In this document: piece by piece, positions 43,628 through 50,768 of the stretch
Layout of the letters: every line of letters starts with the position of its first letter
How positions within the stretch are numbered: the first letter of the stretch is position 1
Assembly (NCBI GenBank): GCA_947484175.1
Contig: CANKOI010000020.1
Span: 1 to 50,768 of the forward strand
DNA: 50,768 nt
Source of the DNA: Deltaproteobacteria bacterium
Lineage (GTDB): Bacteria; Myxococcota_A; UBA796; SXON01
Direction: 5' to 3'
The notes under the pieces: generated by a model
The model's database searches: none
What the model saw: only the letters and a program-made list of their open reading frames with translations
Told to the model about the DNA's origin: nothing
Translations under genes and position numbers: made by a program

Positions 43628-45199
43628 CTACTTCGTGTCGAGCCCGAGCAACTTGCCGAGGATCACGCGGTCGCCCTGCAGAGCCGTGCGCTGCATGTAG
43701 AAGCCGAGGCCGCGCTCGCCGCCGAGCTCTTCTCCCCCGCCGGCTCGCCCGGGCCCGCCGTGGATGCTGTTCGGCAACACCATCCCGGGCGCCGTGACCT
43801 GATCGGCAACCTTCGACGACACCAGCATCATCCGGCCCAGCCACGGCGGGGCTTCGGCGAGTATGGTGGCGAGCCAGGCCCGGTCGTCGCTGTACACCGT
43901 GGACATGAGGCTGCCGCAGCCGCGGCCGACGGCCTCGCCGGCGGCGAGCGCCGTACCGTCGTAGGGCAGGATCGCGGCGCAGGGGCCGAACACCTCGTGG
44001 TCGTGAACCGCTCCAGGACCCGCGCCGCGCATGCGCACCACCGTGGGCGCTACGAAGTAGCCCTTGCCGGGCTCGGCGCCGTGGCCGTCCACGCGATCGG
44101 CGCTGCCGTGTACGAGTTGCCCCTCTTCGGCGAGCCGGCGGATGCCGGCGAGCACGTCGCGGTGCTGGGCCGCGGTGCTCACTGGCCCCATCGTCACGCC
44201 ATCCACGAGGGGGTTGCCGAGGGTGGTGCCGCCAAGCTGCTCGCGCAACGAGTCGATGAACGCGTCGCAGAGGGTGTCCGGCACCAGCACCCGGCGGATC
44301 GCAGTGCACTTCTGGCCCGCCTTCTGAGTCATGTCGGTAGCCACATGGCGAACGGCCGTGCTCCACACTTCCGAGCCGACCTCCACATCGGCGGCCAGCA
44401 CCGCCGCGTTGAGCGAGTCGGCTTCGACATTCACGCGCACGCCACGCTCGGCGAATCCCGGCGTGTTGCGCAGCATAGCGCCGGTCGTGTTGCTGCCGGT
44501 GAAGGCCAGCGAGTCCTGAGCGCCGAGCAGGGAGAGCAGGTTGCCCGTGGAGCCGCAGACGAGCTGAAACGCACCCGCGGGAAGGAGGCCGGACTCCACG
44601 AGGAGCTCGGTCATCCGGAAGGTGACATGGGCCGTGGCGGTGGCCGGCTTCGTGACCACGGGAGCCCCGGCGAGCCAGGCCACGGCGGCCTTCTCGAAGG
44701 TTCCCCACGCGGGAAAGTTGAAGGCGTTGATGTGGACCGCCACGCCCCGGCGCGGCGTGAGCACGTGCTGGCCGCCGAAGCGGGGCGCTCGCGTGAGCTG
44801 GGCCATCTCGCCGTCGAGGAGGAAGTTCCGGTCGCCGAGACGCGCCGCGAGCTCCTCGCCGGTGGCGGCGTACGCGGAGAGGGTGCCGATGGCCCCGTCC
44901 ACGTCGAACTTCGCGTCGCCCCGGGTGTTGCCGCCGTTGGCCTGTGCGAGGTCGAGCAGCTCCTCACGGTGAGTGTGGAACAGCTTCGCGACGGCCTTGA
45001 TCGCCGCGGCTCGCTCGGCCCACGACATGCGACGGAGCGCCTCCCCGCCGGCGCGCGCCCACGCCAGCACGGCCGAGTGGTCGATGCCGTCGGCGTTGGC
45101 CTCCGCAATCGGGGCCTCGGTTGCGGGGTTCACCAGCACCGCGGGCTTGCCGGTGCCGGCATGCCAGCCGCCCGCAACGTAGGACTTCAACCGCACCAT
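43628..45199 (-). CDS. Aldehyde dehydrogenase, PaaZ/BoxD-like
   Basis: 523 residues from the ATG at 45199. The Rossmann/ALDH fold has the catalytic Cys in 'TQKAGQKCTAIRRVLVPD' and 'SLAFTGSNTTG' for NAD(P)-binding. The opening 'LKSYVAGGWHAGTGKPAVLVNPATEAPIA' and the length match the dehydrogenase part of PaaZ and the BoxD group (3,4-dehydroadipyl-CoA semialdehyde dehydrogenase), enzymes of aerobic phenylacetate or benzoate breakdown. There is no hydratase domain and no box/paa neighbour, so this is either a moonlighting catabolic gene or part of another aldehyde path. Oriented away from the giant repeat gene and 41 bp from it. Confidence 0.88.
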   Translation of the reverse strand: MVRLKSYVAGGWHAGTGKPAVLVNPATEAPIAEANADGIDHSAVLAWARAGGEALRRMSWAERAAAIKAVAKLFHTHREELLDLAQANGGNTRGDAKFDVDGAIGTLSAYAATGEELAARLGDRNFLLDGEMAQLTRAPRFGGQHVLTPRRGVAVHINAFNFPAWGTFEKAAVAWLAGAPVVTKPATATAHVTFRMTELLVESGLLPAGAFQLVCGSTGNLLSLLGAQDSLAFTGSNTTGAMLRNTPGFAERGVRVNVEADSLNAAVLAADVEVGSEVWSTAVRHVATDMTQKAGQKCTAIRRVLVPDTLCDAFIDSLREQLGGTTLGNPLVDGVTMGPVSTAAQHRDVLAGIRRLAEEGQLVHGSADRVDGHGAEPGKGYFVAPTVVRMRGAGPGAVHDHEVFGPCAAILPYDGTALAAGEAVGRGCGSLMSTVYSDDRAWLATILAEAPPWLGRMMLVSSKVADQVTAPGMVLPNSIHGGPGRAGGGEELGGERGLGFYMQRTALQGDRVILGKLLGLDTK

Positions 45200-45239
45200 G
45201 GGGACGCTCCGAAAGGGCGCGAGGGCTAACCCACCAACC

Positions 45240-48200
45240 CTACTCCTCACACACGTAGCGGAACGAGGAGCTGCACGGCTCGTCGTTCCACGTGTACGCC
45301 GGGTAGTAGCGCCCGAACTGCATGCAGTCCTCGTTGCCGCCCGAGTCGTTCGGCTCGCCGGCCGCCCAGTTGGTGTACGCAACGGCGTCTCCGTTCGCCC
45401 ACGCCCACGTGCCCTCCGTGGTGCGATCGTTGTACCCGGCCCACCACTTCCCGCCGTACCGCAGATAGGCCTGCGCGTTGATGTGGGCATCCTCCGCGGC
45501 GTCGTTCACGCCGGTGAGGTCGTAGCCGTAGCCGAGGCAGGTGGCGCGCGCGGCGCTCCACGTGGCGGCCGTGCCGCAGTACATGTACACGTTCCCGCCG
45601 TACTCGTTCACCTCGCACGGGCACAGGCCGTCATTGTCCTTGCTGCCATCGCAGTCGTTGTCGACCGTGTCGCACACGTCGCTCTCACCAGGGTTCACGT
45701 CGACATCGGCGTCTTCGCAGTCGGTGGCATCGCTCACATAGCCGGCGGGCGCGTCGCAGCTTGTCGTGCTGCTGGTGCTGTCGCCGTACCCGTCGCCGTC
45801 GCCGTCGAGGTACCACGTGGTCTCGCCGGATGCGCCCGCTTCGTCGATGGCGCCGTCGCAGTCGTCGTCGAGGGTGTTGCAGCTCTCGGTGGCCGCGGGG
45901 TTCACCGACGCGAGGGTGTCGTCGCAGTCGTCGTCCGTGGCGGCATAGCCGGGAGGGAGGCCGCAGTCGGCGATGACCGAGGCGGCGTCGCCGTACCCGT
46001 CGCCGTCGACGTCGGCGTAGTAGGTCGTCGTCACCCCTTCGTCGATGGTGCCGTCGCAGTCGTTGTCCTCGCCGTCGCACAGCTCCGGCGCACCCGGGTA
46101 CACCGCACTTGAGCTGTCATCGCAGTCGGAATCGTCGGTGACGTGGCCCGTCGGAGCCGAGCAGTCGGTGACGGGTGAGGAGGCATCGCCGTAGCCATCC
46201 CCGTCGGAGTCGGCGTACCAGGTGCCGGTGACACCTTCGTCGGTAGCGCCGTTGCAGTCGTTGTCCTCCCCGTCGCACACTTCGGCCTCGCCGGGGTTCG
46301 CGGAAGCGGAGCTGTCGTCGCAGTCAGTGGCGTCAGCGACGTAGCCAGCAGGGGCCGTGCAGTCGGTGACGGGCGCCGAGACATCGCCGTAGCCATCCCC
46401 GTCGGAGTCGGAGTACCAGATGGACCGGTCGGACGCGTCGGAATCCGTGACGCCGTCGCAGTCGTTGTCCACCCCGTCGCACAGCTCGGTTGCGTCGGGG
46501 TTCACCGTCCCGTCGGTGTCGTCACAATCGGTGTCGTCCGGGGTGTAGCCCCCAGGCTGGTCGCAGTCCTCAGCCGACGTCGCGGCATCCCCGAAGCCGT
46601 CGCCATCGGCGTCGCCGTACCAAGTGAGCACGTCCAGCGCGCTGTCTTCGTCCACATCGCCGTCGCAGTCGTTGTCCACGGCATCGCAGAGCTCGTAGGC
46701 GCTGGGGCTGATGGTGGCATCGCCGTCGTTACAATCGGTGGAGTCGGCCACGTACCCGGCCGGGGCTTCGCATCCGGTCACGGCCGCGGCGCCATCGCCG
46801 TGGCTGTCCCCGTCGACGTCGGCGTACCATGTGCCCACGTCGGCCGCGGTGTCTTCGTCCACCGAGCCGTCGCAGTTGTCGTCTACGCCGTTGCACACCT
46901 CCACCTGGGCGGGGTTCACGCTCACGTTGCCGTCGTCGCAGTCCGTGGCGTCGGCCACCGTGCCGGCTGGCGCATCGCAAGCCGTCTGTGCGGTGGCGGC
47001 GTCGCCGTACCCGTCGATGTCCGCGTCCGCGTACCAAACGGATGCATCCACCGCGTCGCTTTCGTCGACAGTGCCGTCGCAGTCGTTGTCGGCGCCGTCG
47101 CAGACCTCGGTCGCCCCCGGGAAGTTGGCGGCGTTGGCGTCGTCGCACTCTTCGCACGCGGCAAAACCGTCGGCGTCGTCGTCGGACCAGCCCACGCTGC
47201 CGTCGCAGTTGTAGTCGTTGGGGTCGGCGCAGTCGGCTTCGGTGGCGCCTGGGTTGTAAGCAGCATCGGCGTCGTCGCAGTCTCCGGTCGTGGCCACGGT
47301 GCCGACGGGCGACTCGCAGGCGAGCATGGCCGTGGCGTCGTCACCGTAGCCATCGCCGTCGCCGTCGCTGTACCAGGCCGAGGCCGTGGAGGTGTCGAGG
47401 CTGTCGTCGCTGTCGTCCACGAGGCTGTCGCAGTCGTCGTCGATCCCGTTGCAGACCTCAGCGGCGGCGGGGTTGATGTCCGGCCGGCTGTCGTCGCAGT
47501 CAGTGGCGTCGGCCACCCAGCCCGCACCCGCATCGCACACCCAAGCGGGCGCGTTGCTGTCGCCGTAGCCGTCGGCGTCGACGTCGGCGTAGACCGGGCT
47601 GGTGGAGGCGAGGTCGAGGGAGTCGTCGTCGTCGTCTACGAGGCTGTCGCAGTCATCGTCGATCGTGTTGCACACCTCGATGGCGTCGGGGTTCACAGCC
47701 GGGTTGGCGTCGTCGCACTCCGCGCAAGCCGCGAAGCCGTCGGCGTCCAGATCAGAGTAGCCCACGCTCCCGTCGCAGTTGTAGTCGTTGGGGTCTTCGC
47801 AGTCTTCTTCGGTGGCCCCAGGGTTGTAGGCGGGGTCGGCGTCGTCGCAGTCGCCGCCCAACTCGGCCGTGCCGGCCGGCTGCTCGCATCCCCACAGGAC
47901 CGCGGCGTCGTCTCCGTACCCGTCGGCGTCGGCGTCCGTGTAGTAGGGCAAGGACTCCGCGCCGTTGTCCACCACCCCGTCGCAGTCATTGTCTTCGCCG
48001 TCGCACACCTCCTCCGCGCCCGGGAACACGGTGGCATCGGCATCGTCGCAGTCGTCGCCCACCGCCGCGTAGCCTTCGGGGCGCTCGCAGAAGCCGTCGC
48101 CCTGCGCCGGATCGCCGTGCCCATCCCGATCACCGTCGTAGTAGTAGGTTTCGGCCGCACCCACGCTGCTGTCGGTGTCGTCGCAGTCTTCGTCTTCGTT

Positions 48201-48299
48201 CACGCCGTCGCTATCGCGGTCGGGCACGTACTTGGTGGTGCCGTCGGCGCGGCAGGCGAGGAGCACGAGGGGGATGGCAACGAGGAGCAGGAGGCGCAA
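45240..48299 (-). CDS. Giant MopE-repeat lipoprotein with C-terminal C-type lectin domain
   Basis: 1019 residues with lipoprotein signal 'MRLLLLVAIPLVLLAC'. From ~30 to ~890 there are about 14 MopE-like repeats ('DCDD.D..V.PGA.EVCDG.DNDCDG', each followed by 'W/YYADADGDGYGD'). The last ~130 residues form a C-type lectin domain: 'YGGNVYMYCGTAATWSAARATCLGYGYDL', the EPN sugar motif in 'NWAAGEPNDSGGNEDC', 'FGRYYPAYTWNDEPC' with the WND calcium site, and a last 'YVCEE', so the four framework Cys are present. EPN is the mannose-type ligand motif in known lectins. The protein probably sits at the outer surface, binds divalent metals through its stalk and sugars through its tip. Confidence 0.9.
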   Translation of the reverse strand: MRLLLLVAIPLVLLACRADGTTKYVPDRDSDGVNEDEDCDDTDSSVGAAETYYYDGDRDGHGDPAQGDGFCERPEGYAAVGDDCDDADATVFPGAEEVCDGEDNDCDGVVDNGAESLPYYTDADADGYGDDAAVLWGCEQPAGTAELGGDCDDADPAYNPGATEEDCEDPNDYNCDGSVGYSDLDADGFAACAECDDANPAVNPDAIEVCNTIDDDCDSLVDDDDDSLDLASTSPVYADVDADGYGDSNAPAWVCDAGAGWVADATDCDDSRPDINPAAAEVCNGIDDDCDSLVDDSDDSLDTSTASAWYSDGDGDGYGDDATAMLACESPVGTVATTGDCDDADAAYNPGATEADCADPNDYNCDGSVGWSDDDADGFAACEECDDANAANFPGATEVCDGADNDCDGTVDESDAVDASVWYADADIDGYGDAATAQTACDAPAGTVADATDCDDGNVSVNPAQVEVCNGVDDNCDGSVDEDTAADVGTWYADVDGDSHGDGAAAVTGCEAPAGYVADSTDCNDGDATISPSAYELCDAVDNDCDGDVDEDSALDVLTWYGDADGDGFGDAATSAEDCDQPGGYTPDDTDCDDTDGTVNPDATELCDGVDNDCDGVTDSDASDRSIWYSDSDGDGYGDVSAPVTDCTAPAGYVADATDCDDSSASANPGEAEVCDGEDNDCNGATDEGVTGTWYADSDGDGYGDASSPVTDCSAPTGHVTDDSDCDDSSSAVYPGAPELCDGEDNDCDGTIDEGVTTTYYADVDGDGYGDAASVIADCGLPPGYAATDDDCDDTLASVNPAATESCNTLDDDCDGAIDEAGASGETTWYLDGDGDGYGDSTSSTTSCDAPAGYVSDATDCEDADVDVNPGESDVCDTVDNDCDGSKDNDGLCPCEVNEYGGNVYMYCGTAATWSAARATCLGYGYDLTGVNDAAEDAHINAQAYLRYGGKWWAGYNDRTTEGTWAWANGDAVAYTNWAAGEPNDSGGNEDCMQFGRYYPAYTWNDEPCSSSFRYVCEE
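45630..48200 (-). repeat. MopE-repeat array with 570-bp segmental duplication
   Basis: Repeats of ~60 codons run through the gene, each carrying DCDD and DNDCDG codons. A larger unit is duplicated near the middle: the stretch around 47117-47270 and that around 47697-47850 code the near-identical 'NPGATEEDCEDPNDYNCDG' / 'NPGATEADCADPNDYNCDG' with 'DADGFAAC', about 570 bp (190 codons) apart. Confidence 0.8.
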
Positions 48300-48353
48300 C
48301 GGGAGTTCCGGAGAAGGGCCCCAGCGTAGCCCAATCGGAGTAGGACGGGGAGC

Positions 48354-49499
48354 TTGCCTCGCGCCCCCCTTCGACTGTTCTACTTCCTGCAGCTCGCGTC
48401 GATCGCGAGTCTGCTGCCGCTGTTGGCGGGCCGGCTCGAAGCCGCCGGCGTGAGCGGGCTCACGGTGGGTGGGTTGCTCGCGCTCCTGCCCTTGGGGAGG
48501 CTCCTGGCAGCGCCGCTGTGGGCGGCGGTGGCGGACCGGTACCGTTTGGGCGGGGCGGTGCTTCGGGTATCGACGGGGCTATCGGCGGTGGCGGGGCTCG
48601 CTCTGTGTCGCGCCGAGTCGGTGCCGGCGCTCGCGGTGGCGCTGTTCGTGTTTTCCGCCACGCGCGCCCCGATCGGCAGCGTACTCGACGCCTTCGTGCT
48701 CGACGGCCTGCGCGCTGCGGGCCGCCCCGCCACCGACTACGGCCGCATCCGTTTGTGGGGCAGCTGCGGATTTCTCGCGGGGGTGTACCTCGCGTCCGAG
48801 GTCGAAGCCCTGAGTTTGCCCAGGCACATTGTGTCCGATGTGACGCTTGTCGGGGGCTTCCTGCTTTCGTTCGCGTTCCCCTGGCGGGGCGAGGGCGGTC
48901 CGGCGCCGGTGCTACCGGCGCTCCGCGAGCTGGTGGGGGAACGCTTCTTCGTGCCGCTCTTGCTGGCCGGCGGGCTGCACGCGCTCAGCATGTCGGTGTA
49001 CGACACCTTCTACTCGCTCCACATCCAGTCCCTCGGACTGGGTCCGCGGGTGGTGGGGCTCTCGGTGGCGCTCGGCGTGGGTCTGGAGGTGTTGCTGATG
49101 GCGGCGGGGCGTCCGCTCTTGGAGCGCCTGGGCCCAGCGCGTTGCCTGTTGCTCGCCACCCTCACGGGCCTGCCTCGGTGGGCGCTGACGGCCTCGCTCA
49201 CCGACCCCGTCTGGCTCGTAGCGGTGCAGGCGCTGCACGGGATCGGCTTCGGCGCGTTCTGGCTGGCCGGGGTGCAACGGATGAGCCGAGGGGCGCGCCC
49301 GGAGATCGCGGCGTCGGCGCAGAGCCTGTGGGCGGCGGGCACGTATGGGGTGGGGGCGCTGGTTGGCGCGGTCGTAGCGGGTTGGGCCCGCTCGGAGCTG
49401 GGCTCCACTGGAATCTTCTGGATGCTAACGGTCGTGAGCGGCCTCGCCTCGCTCGCGGCGCTGTGGCTGGTGCGGGTGGACGAGTCTGACGCTGCGTGA
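48354..49499 (+). CDS. MFS transporter (MFS_1-like/nucleoside:proton symporter-like)
   Basis: 381 residues from a TTG at 48354 with a good GGGGAG ribosome site five bases ahead. About 11-12 hydrophobic helices cover the length. The loop between helices 2 and 3 has the MFS motif region 'APLWAAVADRYRLGGAVLRV', and helices 4-5 carry 'TDYGRIRLWGSCGFLAGVYL', a block seen in the MFS_1-like/PPP family (3-phenylpropionate-type or nucleoside-type porters). The substrate cannot be told. Divergent from the giant repeat lipoprotein gene, 54 bp apart. Confidence 0.88.
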   Translation: MPRAPLRLFYFLQLASIASLLPLLAGRLEAAGVSGLTVGGLLALLPLGRLLAAPLWAAVADRYRLGGAVLRVSTGLSAVAGLALCRAESVPALAVALFVFSATRAPIGSVLDAFVLDGLRAAGRPATDYGRIRLWGSCGFLAGVYLASEVEALSLPRHIVSDVTLVGGFLLSFAFPWRGEGGPAPVLPALRELVGERFFVPLLLAGGLHALSMSVYDTFYSLHIQSLGLGPRVVGLSVALGVGLEVLLMAAGRPLLERLGPARCLLLATLTGLPRWALTASLTDPVWLVAVQALHGIGFGAFWLAGVQRMSRGARPEIAASAQSLWAAGTYGVGALVGAVVAGWARSELGSTGIFWMLTVVSGLASLAALWLVRVDESDAA

Positions 49500-49526
49500 G
49501 GGCGGGGGCGCACGCCAACGGTGAGC

Positions 49527-50300
49527 CTAGGCGAACAGCTTGCTCTCGATGAGTTTGAGGTTCCGGTTCATGTAGAAGAAGTCGGGCTCGTGCTTCGCGG
49601 CGCGAACCTTGATGTCGAACCGAAAACCGCCGGCGGGCTCCTTGGCCCATGTGATGACGCCGATCCCGAGGGTGCGGCCCAGCATGTCGAGTTTGGCCAG
49701 ATCGTCCTGCGGGGCGTCGCCAGGCACGACGATGTACACGCGGTGGCAGAACAACTTGTACGCGCACGCTTGGCCGAACGCGGTGATCAGTGCCGCGGTG
49801 TCTGATTTGATCTATGCGGCGACGATCTCGGTCGGCGGCTTGATGATGTCACTCCGCTGGGCCTCGTACTTCCCGATTACGTCTGGGGTTCCCCACTTGT
49901 CCTTGAAAATGTTGCCGCCAAGCGGGATCGCTTTCGTGCACTCTTCCAGATCGTTCATCAGGTAGTCCGCGAAGGGCTCGTAAAGGTCGCTCTCTTGCAC
50001 CCCTGCCACCGACGGCGGCGAGGAAACCGTTGACACAGGCTGGGGAGCGGTTGAGGCGGGCCCGGTCGTGGGGGAAGCCTGCGCGGCAAATTTCATTGCG
50101 AGAAACAGGCCCTTCGACGGCTTGGTGATGGCCGCCCCGTGCGCCTTCTCCATGTCCCAAACCGCGCCATGGACGGTGTTCACCTTTTCGCCCGTGGCCG
50201 CTTGGACGGCGCGAATCAGCTCGCTGTACCGGATACCCTGCGGTGCAGACTCCAGCAGTTCAAGGGCCTTTTGCTGGATCCTTTCTCGTTTGCTGGCCAT
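49527..50300 (-). pseudogene. wHTH-PD-(D/E)XK nuclease-like gene interrupted by TAG at the catalytic Glu
   Basis: From the ATG at 50300 the product starts with a winged-helix module ('ALELLESAPQGIRYSELIRAVQAATGEKVNTVHGAVWDMEK') and a Pro/Ser linker. The second part reads 'DLYEPFADYLMNDLEECTKAI..GGNIFKDKWGTPDVIGKY', where the PD is the Asp of a nuclease core, then 'EIVAA', then TAG at 49814-49812, then in the same frame 'IKSDTAALITAFGQACAYKLFCHRVYIVVP' to a stop at 49527. 'EIVAA-x-IKSD' is the (D/E)XK strand, so the stop replaces the catalytic Glu (GAG to TAG would do it). Either this is a nonsense pseudogene or the UAG is read through. Without the stop the protein would be 257 residues. Confidence 0.72.
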
Positions 50301-50329
50301 CGAGAACCTCGGCGGGAATGGGGCGGCTG

Positions 50330-50600
50330 GAGTGTATCGCGTGAGGCGACCCGCACGGCCGTCGCGCCCAGGGCGGTCGCAAAGTCGGCGCCACCGGATC
50401 CGGCCGCGAACGCGGCTATCGAACGAGGCCCCGCAGCATCGCCCCTCGGCGATGTTGAGCACCACCGAATCGGCAGAGCGCTGAAGTTGATCGCGGAGCG
50501 GTGACCGCCCGGTGGCGATTCTCAGCGACGGACAGGCGCGCGCGACCGCCAACGCGAGGCGGTAGACATCGAGATTCTCGTGATCGAAGGCGTATTCCAC
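50330..50600 (-). pseudogene. Four-helix-bundle (S23-type) protein remnant, frameshifted
   Basis: From a GTG at 50600 the translation 'YAFDHENLDVYRLALAVARACPSLR' and 'LRDQLQRSADSVVLNIAEGR' is a clear match to the four-helix-bundle/23S rRNA-intervening-sequence-protein family. Family members continue for a further ~60 residues after the 'NIAEG' block, but here the frame goes to Arg/Cys-rich nonsense at about 50445. A one-base shift restores weakly family-like residues ('AAGSGGADFATALGA'). It therefore looks like a frameshifted, partly decayed copy. It runs in frame into the next gene, but this is not a real fusion. Confidence 0.62.
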
Positions 50601-50720
50601 ATTGACTCCGGCGGGCAGCGGGTTGAAGGAGGCTCGGCCCCCGCCCAAGCGGGGCCGCAGCCGAACCAACCTGGGGTCTGACGGAGTCACACGGAGATTT
50701 CGTTCATAGAACCTGGATCA

Positions 50721-50760
50721 TCGACCGGTCGAGTTTCGGCTCTCGGTCAACGAGTTTCGG
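50721..50760. other. Perfect palindrome and 10-bp direct repeat at right edge
   Basis: TCGACCGGTCGA at 50721-50732 is self-complementary; CGAGTTTCGG occurs at 50730-50739 and again at 50751-50760 with a 21-bp period, about two helical turns. GC content falls here. The stretch continues beyond the window, so it may be a regulatory site or the edge of a repeat element. Confidence 0.4.
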
Positions 50761-50768
50761 TGGTCGAA

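Noticed and set aside
45630-48200. CRISPR-like or non-coding direct repeats in the giant lipoprotein gene
   Set aside because: The repeats are in-frame coding units of a MopE array with amino-acid conservation.
50300-50690. Fusion of a four-helix-bundle protein to the winged-helix nuclease
   Set aside because: The frames join only because the first gene is frameshifted; the joining region is Arg-rich nonsense and the second gene has its own ATG.

Overview
This is a very GC-rich, densely packed piece of bacterial chromosome. The gene content points to a Myxococcota-type organism: several secreted or lipoprotein products built from Asp/Cys-rich MopE-like metal-binding repeats, FG-GAP propellers and Ig-like modules, a C-terminal tail resembling the MYXO-CTERM sorting signal, two Hanks-type Ser/Thr kinases, a hybrid-free sensor kinase, an NtrC-type activator, and many short 'minimal' lipoprotein signals. 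The taxon is an inference from these traits; no rRNA, tRNA or species marker was seen.

Layout. 1-7 kb: surface repeat proteins (an Ig-like repeat protein entering from the left edge and apparently damaged at its 3' end, a Uma2-family protein, a lipoprotein cytochrome c, two FG-GAP proteins of which one has MopE repeats). 7.2-9.3 kb: deoC-deoB, an overlapping nucleoside-catabolism pair. 9.7-13.7 kb: a MopE/thrombospondin-3 protein with a MYXO-CTERM-like tail overlapping an OmpA-family protein. 13.7-14.9 kb: glutathione peroxidase and a small membrane protein. 14.9-20 kb: a saccharide locus, with a lipoprotein glycosidase and a Wzx-type flippase on one strand and a split PssD/PssE (Alg14/Alg13-like) glycosyltransferase on the other. 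20-31 kb: two Ser/Thr kinases, a porin, a PHP-domain lipoprotein, a DnaQ-like exonuclease with a WYL-like tail, a broken small lipoprotein gene and a sensor kinase. 31-41 kb: housekeeping genes (MazG, FxsA, NUDIX, YbgC-like thioesterase, phosphoesterase), an envelope cluster (vWA lipoprotein, glycan-binding-type protein, DUF6029-like outer-membrane protein, TlpA thioredoxin) and an NtrC-type regulator. 41-50.8 kb: nitrilase-family amidohydrolase, a Phd/PIN toxin-antitoxin pair with a visible operator, a PaaZ/BoxD-like aldehyde dehydrogenase, a giant MopE-repeat lipoprotein ending in a C-type lectin domain, an MFS transporter, and at the right edge a degenerate pair of genes.

The most unusual features are (i) an in-frame TAG exactly where the catalytic Glu of a predicted PD-(D/E)XK nuclease should be; (ii) a Ser/Thr kinase fused to what looks like a catalytically dead nucleotide-cyclase domain; (iii) four copies of a 25-bp element arranged as two tandem pairs pointing at each other; (iv) a dispersed intergenic repeat present three times, ungapped over 113 bp between two of the copies; (v) a deoxyribose-phosphate aldolase with an amphipathic N-terminal extension like those that target enzymes to microcompartments; and (vi) the MopE-repeat/C-type lectin fusion. 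No CRISPR array, transposase, phage or complete known defence island was seen.
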